A DNA stretch of 64,000 nucleotides from Mesorhizobium sp. WSM4313 (GTDB taxonomy: Bacteria; Pseudomonadota; Alphaproteobacteria; Rhizobiales; Rhizobiaceae). Within the stretch, counting starts at the first letter, position 1. Every line of letters begins with the position of its first letter. The stretch is taken from contig NZ_NSFT01000004.1 in NCBI RefSeq assembly GCF_002294725.1, positions 248,001 through 312,000 of the forward strand, in the 5' to 3' direction. Position numbers and translations under genes: made by a program. Shown here in pieces: positions 16,049-24,402 of this stretch. The notes beneath the pieces are model-generated. The model searched no databases, was not told where the DNA came from, and worked only from the letters and a program-made list of their open reading frames with translations.

Positions 16049-18817
16049 ATGTTTTTCAGCCTGATCGCCATTGCCGCCGTCATAGCTCTTTTCGTCATCG
16101 TGTCACGACAGCAGAACCGCATTGCGCTGATCGAGCGCGAGCTCGGTATGCTGCGAGGCCTTGTGCAGCCTGGAGCTTCGCTGTCGGCGCCCAACGCGGC
16201 GGACGCCGCGCAGGAAAGTCTTCCCGAGGAGGCCAAGGCAGCCGCGGCGCCTGCCGCGCCATTGGCGGAGGGCGCGACCGTGGCCGAGGAGGTCGTCGCG
16301 ACGCCCGAGACCGCCGAAGGCGAGGCCGTGGCCGGACCCTGGACGAAGGGCAAGGCGGCCCCGGTGCAATCCGCCGCACCGGCGCAACCCGCCACGGTGG
16401 CCGAGGCGCCCGCGGCCGGATCTCCCGCGGCGCCCAAGGCGGCGCGCCAAACCGATGTCGAAACAGCGCTGGGCACGCGCTGGGCAGTCTGGGTCGGCGG
16501 CATCGCGCTGGCGCTGGGCGGCCTGTTCCTGATCCGCTACACCATCGAGGCCGGCATTTTCGGCCCTGGCGTGCGCCTCGCCATGGCCGGCATCCTCGGC
16601 CTGGTGCTGATTGCCGGCGCCGAATTCATCCGCCGCACCGGCTTCAGGGTGTCGGTGCAGGGCGCCGCCGGCGCCTACATCCCCGCGATTCTGACCGGGG
16701 CGGGCGCCTTCATCCTGTTCGGCACGGTCTACGCGGCGCACGCCATCTATGGCTTCATCGGTCCGGCGACGGCCTTCGCGCTGCTTGGCGTCATCGGCGT
16801 CGCGACCATTGGCGCTTCGCTCCTGCATGGCCTGGCGTTGGCCGGCATCGGCCTCGTCGGCGCCATGGTCACGCCGGCGCTGGTCGCCTCGGAAGCACCC
16901 AATCCCTGGGCCTTGTTCGTCTATCTCGCGATCGTGCTTGCGGCCACGGCGGCAATCGCCCGCATCCGCGACTGGAAGGCGCTGGTGGCCGCGGCCTTCG
17001 CCGGCGCCGGCGTCTGGACCATTCTTTACATGGTCGACGCGCCGGAGGTGAACCTCGCCGCCGTCCTGTTCATCAGCCTGGCGACGCTGGCCGTGCTGGC
17101 TTTCGTCTGGCTCGGCCTTTTCTTGGTTACTGGCCGCGACGATGCGGCGCGCGGCTTCGACTGGCCTTCGATCGTGCCCGGCTTCTTCATCGCCTTGAGC
17201 GCGCTCGGCCTGTCCGTCGATCGGGCCTTTGCCAGCGCCGGCGATGCCTTGCACGGGGCGATCCTGCTGGCCGCGCTGGTCGCGGCGGCGCTCTACCGGC
17301 CGCGCGCGCTTCCGCTGGTCTTTGCCGCCGGCATCGCGACCCTGCTGATCTATCTGGGCATCATCCCGCCCGCCACGATCGGGGCGGATGCGCTCGATGT
17401 CGGGCTCGACGCTCAGCCTTTGGCGTCGTCCGACGTGCTGACTTTCCGCATCGGGGTCGCGCTCGGCATGATCTTCCTCGCCGCCGGTTTCTGGGCGGCA
17501 CGCCGCTTCGCCGCCGCCGCTCCATTGCGCGCAGCCTGCTGGGCGGCCTGGGGCGTCATTGCACCGCTGGTGGTGCTTCTGGCGCTGTGGCTGACCTCCG
17601 GCGATATCGACCGCGATCTCGGCTATGCGCTGCCGGCCCTGTTGCTGGCGCTCGCCTTTGCCGCCGGCGGCGAATGGATCGCGCGCGCCGAGGAGCCGCC
17701 GCTCAGCGGCGGCCCGGCCGTGTCATTCGCGCTCGGCGGCGCCGGCGTCGCAGGCCTGCTGATGCTGCACATGGCCTTCGGCTCCGGCTGGACGACCCTG
17801 CTGCTCGGCGCCGCCGCTGTCGTCCCGGCGCTGGCAACGCGGTGGCGCACCTACCCCGTGCTGGGCTGGATCGCGGTGGGCGCGGCGGTCGCCGTGCTCG
17901 GCCGCGTCACCTTCGATCCGAGCATCGTCGGCGCGGCGTCTCTCGCCAGGACGCCGGTCTTGAACTGGCTGCTGCCGGGCTATGGCGTGCCGGCGCTCGC
18001 CTTCGGCTTCGCCGCCTGGCAGCTCGCCCGCACCACCAACGGCCGGCCGCGTCTTGCGATGGAGGCGGCCTCCGCGCTGTTCGCGCTGCTCACCATTGCC
18101 ATGCTGGTGCGCCATGCCATGCATGGCGGCGTCATCGACATCGGCACCGTCACTCTTGCCGAACAGGCGATCTATACGCTGATCGCGCTCGGCGCCGGCG
18201 CCATACTGGTCGCCATCGACATGCGTTCGCCGAGCTCGGTCCTGCGTTATGGCTCGATGGCCGCCGGCGTGGTTTCGGCCAGCCTGATCGCCGTCCAGCA
18301 TTTCGTCGTGCTGAACCCGCTGCTGACGGACGAGTCGACCGGCACGGTTCCCGTCTTCAATCTTTTGTTTCTCGCCTATCTGCTGCCGGCGGTCGCCGCC
18401 GGGGCGCTGGCACTCTATGTCCGCGACAAGCGCCCGCGATGGTATGCGGCAATGCTGGCACTGATCGCCGCGCTGCTTGCCTTCGCCTATGCCACGCTCT
18501 CGGTGCGCCGCCTGTTCAAGGGCGAGTTCATCGCCCTGTGGAGCGGGCTCGGCCAGCTCGAGACCTATACCTACTCCGCGCTCTGGCTGGTCATCGGCGT
18601 TGCGCTGCTTACCGCCGGCGTCCGGCTGAAATCGCAGGTATTGCGCATCGCGTCGGCGGCGCTGATCGCGGTTGCGGTGCTGAAAGTCTTCCTCTTCGAC
18701 ATGTCGGAACTCGAAGGCGTGCTGCGCGCGCTGTCCTTCATCGGTCTGGGTGCCGTGCTGATCGGGATAGGGCTGTTCTATCAGCGGCTGCTGACAAGGG
18801 CGGCGAGGGAAGCGTGA
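16049..18817 (+). CDS. DUF2339 large multi-spanning membrane protein
   Basis: The 922-residue protein starts with a single hydrophobic helix (MFFSLIAIAAVIALFVIV) and a short coiled segment (QNRIALIERELGMLRGL). A low-complexity Ala/Pro/Glu region follows to about residue 150, then a DUF2339 domain with well over twenty membrane helices (first after TRWAVWVGGIALALGGLFLIRYTIE). The ATG at 16049 behind GAGGG is preferred over a TTG at 16001. Function is unknown; the domain is sometimes called a predicted membrane protein. No operon partner is evident, as the next gene is on the opposite strand. Confidence 0.85.
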   Translation: MFFSLIAIAAVIALFVIVSRQQNRIALIERELGMLRGLVQPGASLSAPNAADAAQESLPEEAKAAAAPAAPLAEGATVAEEVVATPETAEGEAVAGPWTKGKAAPVQSAAPAQPATVAEAPAAGSPAAPKAARQTDVETALGTRWAVWVGGIALALGGLFLIRYTIEAGIFGPGVRLAMAGILGLVLIAGAEFIRRTGFRVSVQGAAGAYIPAILTGAGAFILFGTVYAAHAIYGFIGPATAFALLGVIGVATIGASLLHGLALAGIGLVGAMVTPALVASEAPNPWALFVYLAIVLAATAAIARIRDWKALVAAAFAGAGVWTILYMVDAPEVNLAAVLFISLATLAVLAFVWLGLFLVTGRDDAARGFDWPSIVPGFFIALSALGLSVDRAFASAGDALHGAILLAALVAAALYRPRALPLVFAAGIATLLIYLGIIPPATIGADALDVGLDAQPLASSDVLTFRIGVALGMIFLAAGFWAARRFAAAAPLRAACWAAWGVIAPLVVLLALWLTSGDIDRDLGYALPALLLALAFAAGGEWIARAEEPPLSGGPAVSFALGGAGVAGLLMLHMAFGSGWTTLLLGAAAVVPALATRWRTYPVLGWIAVGAAVAVLGRVTFDPSIVGAASLARTPVLNWLLPGYGVPALAFGFAAWQLARTTNGRPRLAMEAASALFALLTIAMLVRHAMHGGVIDIGTVTLAEQAIYTLIALGAGAILVAIDMRSPSSVLRYGSMAAGVVSASLIAVQHFVVLNPLLTDESTGTVPVFNLLFLAYLLPAVAAGALALYVRDKRPRWYAAMLALIAALLAFAYATLSVRRLFKGEFIALWSGLGQLETYTYSALWLVIGVALLTAGVRLKSQVLRIASAALIAVAVLKVFLFDMSELEGVLRALSFIGLGAVLIGIGLFYQRLLTRAAREA

Positions 18818-18845
18818 GAGGCTGGAGCTCCTTGGGTCGTTGCGG

Positions 18846-19250
18846 CTATTTTCGAACGATCCCGCGCAGCCGGCGCTGGTCGGCTGCCTCTTTGATGAGG
18901 CCAGCAATCTTTCGAACGAATGCTGGACTGAAAGAACCGATGGGTTTCACCGTGACGAGGTCGTAAGCTTCGTCGGTCCGCACCCGGTTGTACTCGTCGA
19001 GGATCAGCCATGACGGAAAATCGAGGCCGCCCCTCCGACACTCGATCTCACTGACTGCAATATACGTGCGGATCGCGTCGGGTTGCTGCGACGTAAGCGG
19101 GAACAGGAACAGCGCCGCCGGCGTAGTCGGAGTTCTGACCACGACGCAGACAGGACGCGCATTGCGGCCGGATTCTTCACCAGCATCAGCCTGCCGCGTC
19201 CACAAATAGTAGTATCGAAGCAGGTCGCCGGGTTTAAACATCCGGCTCAT
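18846..19250 (-). CDS. PemK/MazF-like toxin of a type II toxin-antitoxin pair
   Basis: The roughly 134-residue protein begins MSRMFKPGDLLRYYYLW and has ARPVCVVVRTP and LFLFPLTSQQPD, matching the SH3-like beta-barrel start of PemK/MazF endoribonucleases, which cut mRNA. Starts at 19253 (GTG), 19250 or 19241 (ATG) are all possible. The gene overlaps the 3' end of the antitoxin gene, as is typical for toxin-antitoxin operons. Family assignment rests on these motifs and on context, so it is moderately sure. Confidence 0.65.
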   Translation of the reverse strand: MSRMFKPGDLLRYYYLWTRQADAGEESGRNARPVCVVVRTPTTPAALFLFPLTSQQPDAIRTYIAVSEIECRRGGLDFPSWLILDEYNRVRTDEAYDLVTVKPIGSFSPAFVRKIAGLIKEAADQRRLRGIVRK

Positions 19251-19485
19251 CACCGACTATGATGGCTTCCAACCCCGACATCAGTTCGTCGTGGACCTTG
19301 TCCGGTGCGCCCTCCAGCGTGTAAGCGGCGGCATGAGACGAACCGACGAGTTGCCGGTATTGTCTGGCCGATAGGATGATCAGCTTCTCCTTGCCGCGTT
19401 TTGTGAGAGCGACAGGCTCAATCATCGCCGTTTCGAGGATTTCGCCCGACGTGCGGTTCATATCTGAAAAGGTGAATTGCTTCAT
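19234..19485 (-). CDS. Phd/YefM-like antitoxin
   Basis: The 83-residue protein begins MKQFTFSDMNRTSGEILETAMIEPVALTKRGKEKLIILSARQYRQLV. This is the Phd/YefM DNA-binding fold (a short strand, the helix with the R-SGE-like turn, then PVALTKRGKEKLIILS). A flexible tail (HDELMSGLEAIIVGDEPDV) would wrap the toxin. It precedes the toxin and overlaps it by up to 20 bp. Its leader carries a promoter with an overlapping palindrome, consistent with autorepression. Confidence 0.75.
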   Translation of the reverse strand: MKQFTFSDMNRTSGEILETAMIEPVALTKRGKEKLIILSARQYRQLVGSSHAAAYTLEGAPDKVHDELMSGLEAIIVGDEPDV

Positions 19486-19501
19486 TGGTCACCTCATACG
19501 T

Positions 19502-19538
19502 GATATACCTAGTATACCTATATTACATAATTAAACAA
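19502..19538 (-). promoter_or_regulatory. Promoter and operator of the toxin-antitoxin operon
   Basis: Read on the minus strand, TTGTTT (19538-19533) and TATACT (19516-19511) are spaced by 16 bp. An inverted repeat GGTATA-N5-TATATC (19518-19502) covers the -10 box, exactly where an antitoxin repressor would bind. The start of transcription would be about 20 nt before the antitoxin ATG at 19485, which has a GAGGTGAC ribosome binding site. The segment is markedly AT-richer than its surroundings. Confidence 0.55.
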
Positions 19539-19560
19539 TCCGTCCTGCGCACTTTGAGTC

Positions 19561-19589
19561 GGGAATAAACCGGCCTGCGCCATCGTTTT
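19561..19589 (+). promoter_or_regulatory. Candidate ECF-type promoter of the sigma/anti-sigma operon
   Basis: GGGAATAAA (19561-19569) is followed after 15 bp by GTTTT (19585-19589, within CGTTTT). GGAAT-N17-CGTT resembles the GGAAC-N16/17-CGTT pattern of alphaproteobacterial ECF promoters. It lies 110 bp upstream of the sigma-factor start. The same spaced pattern (GGGAATAAA-N15-GTYTT) occurs at 48065-48093. Confidence 0.5.
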
Positions 19590-19698
19590 GAATATGCTTG
19601 GGTAACCGCAGCGGTTGGGCCGCTTCGCGCTGACTGCTTGCACCGCGCCGCAAAGGCGCGTTCTATCCGGATGGAAAGCGACCTCGAAACAAGCGGTC

Positions 19699-20217
19699 AT
19701 GGACGCCAAGAAGGCAGCGATCCTGAGCGAAATACCGCGGCTGCGGCGCTATGCGCGCTCGCTGCTGCGCGAGCGCGATTCCGCCGACGACCTGGTCCAG
19801 GATTGCCTGGAGCGGGCGCTCGTGCGGCTCGACAACTGGCAGACGGGAGAGAGCCCCCGGAGGTGGCTGTTTACGATCATGCATCACTTGTTCATCGACC
19901 AGATGCGCAAGGTCAACCGGCGAGGCGAGGCGGCGATACTGCCTCTCGAAGCCGGTGAGGCCCAAGCCGCGCCCGCCGATCAGGTCGAGACCATCGCCTC
20001 GCGCGAGATCATGGATGCCTTGCAGGCGATCAGCCCCGATCGCCGCGCGGCATTGGTGATGGTCGCCATCGAGGGCTTTTCCTATGCCGAGGCCGCCAAC
20101 ATCCTTGGCGTGCCGGCCGGCACGCTGATGTCGCGCATCGCGCGCGGCCGCGAGGAATTGCGAGGATTGCTCGACGACACATCGCGCCGCCGCTCGATAA
20201 GGATCGTCGAAAAATGA
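19699..20217 (+). CDS. ECF-subfamily RNA polymerase sigma factor
   Basis: The 172-residue protein has sigma region 2 (IPRLRRYARSLLRERDSADDLVQDCLERALVRLDNW, then WLFTIMHHLFIDQMRK) and region 4 (LQAISPDRRAALVMVAIEGFSYAEAANILGVPAGTLMSRIARGREEL). Regions 1 and 3 are absent, as in ECF factors. The ATG at 19699 is preferred because the TTG at 19615 adds non-sigma sequence over the candidate promoter. It overlaps the anti-sigma gene by 4 bp (ATGA). The small ECF plus single-TM anti-sigma pairing resembles group ECF26, but that is an inference. Confidence 0.92.
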   Translation: MDAKKAAILSEIPRLRRYARSLLRERDSADDLVQDCLERALVRLDNWQTGESPRRWLFTIMHHLFIDQMRKVNRRGEAAILPLEAGEAQAAPADQVETIASREIMDALQAISPDRRAALVMVAIEGFSYAEAANILGVPAGTLMSRIARGREELRGLLDDTSRRRSIRIVEK

Positions 20218-21008
20218 CCCGCAGCGATTTTTCCGAACGCGATATCCATATGGCCCTCGACGGCGAACTGCCGGGCGAGGAGCGCATGGCTTACGACGCC
20301 TGGCTCGAGGCCAATCCCGAGATGAAGGCAAAGTCCGCGCGCTACATCGCCGACCGCGCCGCCATGCGCGCCGCCCTGGCCGGCGTGATGGAAGAGCCGG
20401 TGCCGGCAAGGCTGCGGCAGGTCGTGCTTGGCGAGGCGCCTGCAAAAGCATCGCCCTGGCGCTCGCGCTGGTGGCTCTCGGCCGCGGCCGCCGTTGTGCT
20501 CGCTGTGGGCGGCCTCGGCGGCTATGTCGCCGGCATCGACAGCGTCAGCCGCGGCGACGACGGCGACGACCAGCTCGCCGAGCAGGCGATCGCTGCCCAT
20601 GTCTTGTACGCCGCCGAGAAGCGCCATGCCGTCGAGGTCCCGGCAAGCGACAAGGACCATCTCCAGACCTGGCTGTCGAACCGAGTCGGGCTGAAGCTGG
20701 TCGCGCCCGACTTGGCGGCCGAGGGCTTCCAACTGGTCGGTGGCCGGCTGCTGCCGGCCGGCGGCCAAGGCAAGGCGGCGATGCTGCTCTACGAGGACGC
20801 CAAGGGCGAGCGCATCTCGCTCTTCGTCACCGCCGAATCGTCGGCGACGTCCAAGGGCACCTATACTGCCGAGGGGGGCGAACCGGAGGCGGTCTACTGG
20901 CTGGATAAAGGCTATGCTTGCGCCGTCGTCGGCTCGTTGCCGCCGGAGCGGCTGTCGGATGTCGCAAAAACCGCTTATGGCCAGCTCGTGGCAGGCATAT
21001 CGAGCTGA
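20214..21008 (+). CDS. Transmembrane anti-sigma factor (RsiW-like)
   Basis: The 264-residue protein has a cytoplasmic N-terminal segment (FSERDIHMALDGELPGEERMAYDAWLEANPEM, about residues 5-40) of the anti-sigma type. One membrane helix follows near residues 84-103 (WWLSAAAAVVLAVGGLGGYVAG), then a periplasmic C-terminal domain of about 160 residues. The HxxxCxxC zinc motif of ZAS anti-sigmas is absent, so signal sensing is unlikely to use that thiol switch. It is translationally coupled to the sigma gene. The inducing signal is unknown. Confidence 0.85.
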   Translation: MTRSDFSERDIHMALDGELPGEERMAYDAWLEANPEMKAKSARYIADRAAMRAALAGVMEEPVPARLRQVVLGEAPAKASPWRSRWWLSAAAAVVLAVGGLGGYVAGIDSVSRGDDGDDQLAEQAIAAHVLYAAEKRHAVEVPASDKDHLQTWLSNRVGLKLVAPDLAAEGFQLVGGRLLPAGGQGKAAMLLYEDAKGERISLFVTAESSATSKGTYTAEGGEPEAVYWLDKGYACAVVGSLPPERLSDVAKTAYGQLVAGISS

Positions 21009-21215
21009 ACCGGCTGCCTTTTTCGGCGGCCGGCAGCCCTTTGAACGGCAGTCCTGTTCAAACGCTTTGCCCTTTCCAGCCGGGGCGGAAACTGTCACAA
21101 TTCAGCCCTAATCAAGGAGCGATAGCGCTTGATGGATACTGACGCTTCGGCCAGTATTCGCGACGCATCCACCGGGGCCGTTTCTTAAATCCAATCGAGG
21201 TTCTCCCAAGCCCGC

Positions 21216-22313
21216 ATGCCTGCCGAGATCCGCAAGGCCCGTGCGTCAGACGTCGATGACCTCGCCGCCATCGAGAAGGCTGTTTTTCCGGGCGACAGGC
21301 TCTCGCGCCGCTCCTTCCGCCAGTTCATCGAACGCGAAACCGCCGAGATGCTGGTGGCCGAGAACGAAGGCCGCGTCGCCGGCTATGCGGTGGTGCTGTT
21401 TCGCAAGGGCAGCGGAGTGGCGCGGCTCTATTCCATCGCCGTCGGCCCATTCTTCGGTCGGCTCGGTATCGGCCGCCTTCTGCTGGCGGCCGCCGAGGAA
21501 GCGGCCTTCGAGCACGACCGGCTGTTGCTACGCCTCGAAGTGCGCGAGGACAACGACCGCGCCATCCGGATCTACGAGCAGGCCGGCTATCGGAAACTGG
21601 GCCGCGAGCCCGACTATTACGAGGATGGCGCCACGGCGCTGCGCTACGAAAAGACGCTGCGCGGCGACACCTCGACCGCGACCAGGGTGCCTTTCTACCA
21701 GCAGACCTGCGAGTTCACATGCGGCCCTTGCTGCCTGATGATGGCGATGGCCAATTTCGATCCTGGCTTCGTGCCCGATCCGGTCATGGAAATCCGCCTG
21801 TGGCGCGAGGCGACCACTGTCTTCATGATGTCCGGCCCCGGCGGCTGCGAGCCTTTCGGCCTGGCGGTCGCCGGCTACGAGAGCGGACTTGCGGCCGAGA
21901 TATTCGTCTCCTTTTACGGCGCGTTGTTCCTCCAGTCGGTGAGGAGCGAGGACAAGCGCCGGGTGATGGAGCTTGCCCAGGTCGATTTCCGCCGCCGCGC
22001 CGAACTCTACGGCATCCCTGTCAATTACCGTCCGTTCGGCATCGGCGACATCCGTGACGCCCTTGCCGAGGGCAAGCTGGTTGTGGTCCTGATCAGTGGC
22101 TTCCTGATGTTCGGCAAGAAGGTGCCGCATTGGGTGCTGGCCATCGGCGACGATGGCGACCATATCCTGATCCACGACCCCTGGGTCGAGGATGAAAGGC
22201 AGGAAACGATCCTCGATGCCGCGAATATTCCGGTGCCCTACGACATCTTCATGAACATGGCGCAGTTTGGCCGCGACGGTTTGCGCGCCGCCATCACTTT
22301 GGGAAAACGCTGA
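21216..22313 (+). CDS. GNAT acetyltransferase fused to a C39-like cysteine peptidase
   Basis: The 365-residue two-domain protein has GNAT at about residues 1-150 (IRKARASDVDDLAAIEKAVF, FFGRLGIGRLLLAAAEEA, AIRIYEQAGYRKLG). A peptidase C39-like domain follows at about 160-350, with VPFYQQTCEFTCGPCCLMMA (oxyanion Gln and catalytic Cys region), VPHWVLAIGDDGDHILIHDPW (catalytic His and Asp). Such fusions are described by comparative genomics next to RimK-like ATP-grasp genes, in predicted peptide or amide-bond synthesising or modifying operons. Here the ATP-grasp gene starts 4 bp downstream. Substrate unknown. Confidence 0.85.
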   Translation: MPAEIRKARASDVDDLAAIEKAVFPGDRLSRRSFRQFIERETAEMLVAENEGRVAGYAVVLFRKGSGVARLYSIAVGPFFGRLGIGRLLLAAAEEAAFEHDRLLLRLEVREDNDRAIRIYEQAGYRKLGREPDYYEDGATALRYEKTLRGDTSTATRVPFYQQTCEFTCGPCCLMMAMANFDPGFVPDPVMEIRLWREATTVFMMSGPGGCEPFGLAVAGYESGLAAEIFVSFYGALFLQSVRSEDKRRVMELAQVDFRRRAELYGIPVNYRPFGIGDIRDALAEGKLVVVLISGFLMFGKKVPHWVLAIGDDGDHILIHDPWVEDERQETILDAANIPVPYDIFMNMAQFGRDGLRAAITLGKR

Positions 22314-22317
22314 GACA

Positions 22318-23781
22318 ATGACCTGGGTTATCCTGACAGGCAGGCAGAACGATCTCGATCAGGTGGCCACACCCCACAAGATCATCACCAACCGCGACTA
22401 TCTCGCGCATCCGGCGCTGTTCCGCGGCCAGCGGCCGAAGGTGATCAACCTGTCGAACAATTACGGCTACCAGAGCCGCGGCTACTACGCCTCGCTTCTC
22501 GCGGGCTCGCGCGGCCACAGGGTGATCCCGACCGTCGAGACCATGATCGACCTTTCGGAGCGCAAGCTCTACGAGCACGCGCTGCCGGAGCTCGAGCTCG
22601 CCCTGAACAAATGCCGCAAGGATCTCGGCGGGATTTTTCCGGCCAAGGTCGCGATCTTCTTCGGCATCGGCCCGTCGAAAGTATGGGATCGTTTCGCCAA
22701 ATTGTTGTTCGACTGGTTCCGCGCGCCGGCGCTCGAGGTCCATATCAAGGACAGCGCCGAATGGGCCTCGATCCGCAAGATCGGCTTCCTGCCGCTTGCC
22801 CGCATGTCCGAGGATGAGGAAGAGTTCTTCCTGCAGTGCCTGGACACTTACACCAACCGCGAATGGCGCGACACCAAGGGCCGCACGCCGGCGCGCTATA
22901 CGTTCGCGACGCTGGTCGACCCGCATGAGGAACTGCCGCCGTCGGAGATTTCCTCGCTGCGCTATTGGGCGAGAATCGCCGAGAAGATGGGCGTCGAGGT
23001 CGAGCCGATCACCAGGAAGGACCTCGCCAAACTCGCTAACTACGACGCGCTGTTTATCCGCGAGACCACGGCGATCTCCAACCACACCTACCGCTTCGCG
23101 CGCCGCGCCCAGCAGGAAGGCATGCCGGTGATCGACGATCCGCTGTCGATGATCCGCTGCACCAACAAGGTCTATCTCAACGAGCTGATGACCTACAACA
23201 AAGTGCCGGTGCCGCCGACGGTGATGATTGCCGGCACGTCCGACTTCGAGGTGGCGGCGCAGACGCTCGGCTTCCCCCTGGTGCTGAAGATCCCGGATTC
23301 GTCTTTCTCGCGCGGCGTCAAGAAATGCGAGAACATGTCGGAGCTGACCAAGCTCGCGACCGAATGGCTGGACGATTCCGATCTCTTGATCGCGCAGAAA
23401 TTCATCCCGACCGAATATGACTGGCGCGTCGGCGTGCTCGGCGGCCAGCCGCTGTTTGCCGTGCATTATCTGATGGCGAAGAAGCACTGGCAGATCGTCA
23501 ACCACAAGGCCAGCGGCAAGCCCGACCAGGGCGGCATCAAGACGTTCACGCTGAAGCAGACGCCGCCGCATGTCGTCGAGACGGCGGTGCGGGCGGCAAA
23601 ATGCATCGGCGACGGGCTCTACGGCGTCGACCTCAAGGAGACCAAGGACGGGGTCTTCGTCATCGAGGTCAATGACAATCCCAACCTCGACCATGGCTGG
23701 GAGGATTCGGGCGAGAAGGACGAGCTCTGGGTACGGCTGACGCAGTGGTTCCTGGAGCGCCTGGAGAGACCGGACAAGTAG
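22318..23781 (+). CDS. RimK-family ATP-grasp ligase with N-terminal RimK-associated domain
   Basis: The 487-residue protein has an N-terminal part (MTWVILTGRQNDLDQVATPHKIITNRDYL ... INLSNNYGYQSRGYYASLLA) typical of the domain found only in this RimK-like branch. The ATP-grasp part extends from about residue 270 (INLSNN-independent; VPPTVMIAGT, FPLVLKIPDSSFSRGVKK, LIAQKFIPTEYDWRVGVL, FVIEVNDNPNLDHGWED). The final EVNDNPN is the Mg/ATP-binding motif. The chemistry is ligation of an amino acid to a carboxylate. The real start is ATG 22318, immediately after the GNAT-C39 stop, so the two proteins probably act together. Confidence 0.88.
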   Translation: MTWVILTGRQNDLDQVATPHKIITNRDYLAHPALFRGQRPKVINLSNNYGYQSRGYYASLLAGSRGHRVIPTVETMIDLSERKLYEHALPELELALNKCRKDLGGIFPAKVAIFFGIGPSKVWDRFAKLLFDWFRAPALEVHIKDSAEWASIRKIGFLPLARMSEDEEEFFLQCLDTYTNREWRDTKGRTPARYTFATLVDPHEELPPSEISSLRYWARIAEKMGVEVEPITRKDLAKLANYDALFIRETTAISNHTYRFARRAQQEGMPVIDDPLSMIRCTNKVYLNELMTYNKVPVPPTVMIAGTSDFEVAAQTLGFPLVLKIPDSSFSRGVKKCENMSELTKLATEWLDDSDLLIAQKFIPTEYDWRVGVLGGQPLFAVHYLMAKKHWQIVNHKASGKPDQGGIKTFTLKQTPPHVVETAVRAAKCIGDGLYGVDLKETKDGVFVIEVNDNPNLDHGWEDSGEKDELWVRLTQWFLERLERPDK

Positions 23782-23792
23782 CGGCGGGAGAA

Positions 23793-23991
23793 GAGGAACT
23801 GAGGAACTGAAGAACTGAAGAACTGAAGAACTGAAGAATGGAGTGTCTGGCGGAACCATCTGTCCTTGCGTCATCAGCCCATCATTTCTTAATCTCCTCA
23901 GTTCCTCAGTTCCTCAGTTCCTCAGTTCCTCAGTTCCTCAGTTCCTCAGTTCCTCAGGTCATCAGTTCCCCAGTTCCCCACTTCCTCAGTT
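23793..23991. repeat. Octamer tandem array with inverted partner array
   Basis: Arm 1 (23793-23840) has six copies of an 8-bp unit, GAGGAACT shifting to GAAGAACT. Arm 2 (23896-23991) has about twelve copies of CCTCAGTT, the first seven exact and later ones degenerate. AGTTCCTC is the complement of GAGGAACT, so the arms can pair across a 55-nt loop. The array begins 12 bp after the RimK-like stop and ends 27 bp before the next start. Confidence 0.9.
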
Positions 23992-24018
23992 CCCAATCAA
24001 TCAAACCGAGGGAAACAA

Positions 24019-24291
24019 ATGCTGTTCCTAGTGATCGAGGACTTTCATGGCGCGGACCGCAAGGAGATCTATCGCCGCTTTCGCGACAAGGGCCGGCTGA
24101 AGCCTGACGAGCTCGTTGTCCACCACTCCTGGATCGCGGCCGATATGAGCCGCTGCTTCCTGCTGGTGGAGGCCGATGACGTCACGATCCTGCAGCGCTG
24201 GGCCATCGAGTGGAACGACCTCGTCGAGTTCGAGATCGTTCCGGTAGCGACGAGCAAGGACATGGTTGCGGCGCTGGCCGGGCATCTCTAA
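24019..24291 (+). CDS. DUF3303-like small protein
   Basis: The 90-residue protein (MLFLVIEDFHGADRKEIYRRFRDKGRL ... VHHSWIAADMSRCFLLVEADDVTILQRWAIEWNDLVEFEIVPV) has the ferredoxin-like alpha+beta pattern of the DUF3303/YciI-like dimeric barrel group. It begins with an ATG at 24019 behind GAGGGAAAC. Function unknown. It follows the RimK-like gene on the same strand but is separated from it by the 200-bp repeat, so co-transcription is uncertain. Confidence 0.75.
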   Translation: MLFLVIEDFHGADRKEIYRRFRDKGRLKPDELVVHHSWIAADMSRCFLLVEADDVTILQRWAIEWNDLVEFEIVPVATSKDMVAALAGHL

Positions 24292-24402
24292 GCGAATATC
24301 CTGGCCCGCCGTTTCTTCAATTTGCGCAGAACTGCCTAACTGCGTCTTAAGCCCGGCTTGCTATTCCGCCTATATTGTGGATTGCCCAGAGGCTCTAAAA
24401 AG

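Noticed and set aside
22294..23874. Long minus-strand frame opposite the RimK-like gene
   Set aside because: Antisense shadow; the sense strand has ATP-grasp motifs.
23793..23991. CRISPR array
   Set aside because: Units are only 8 bp and contiguous, without spacers; no cas genes are present.
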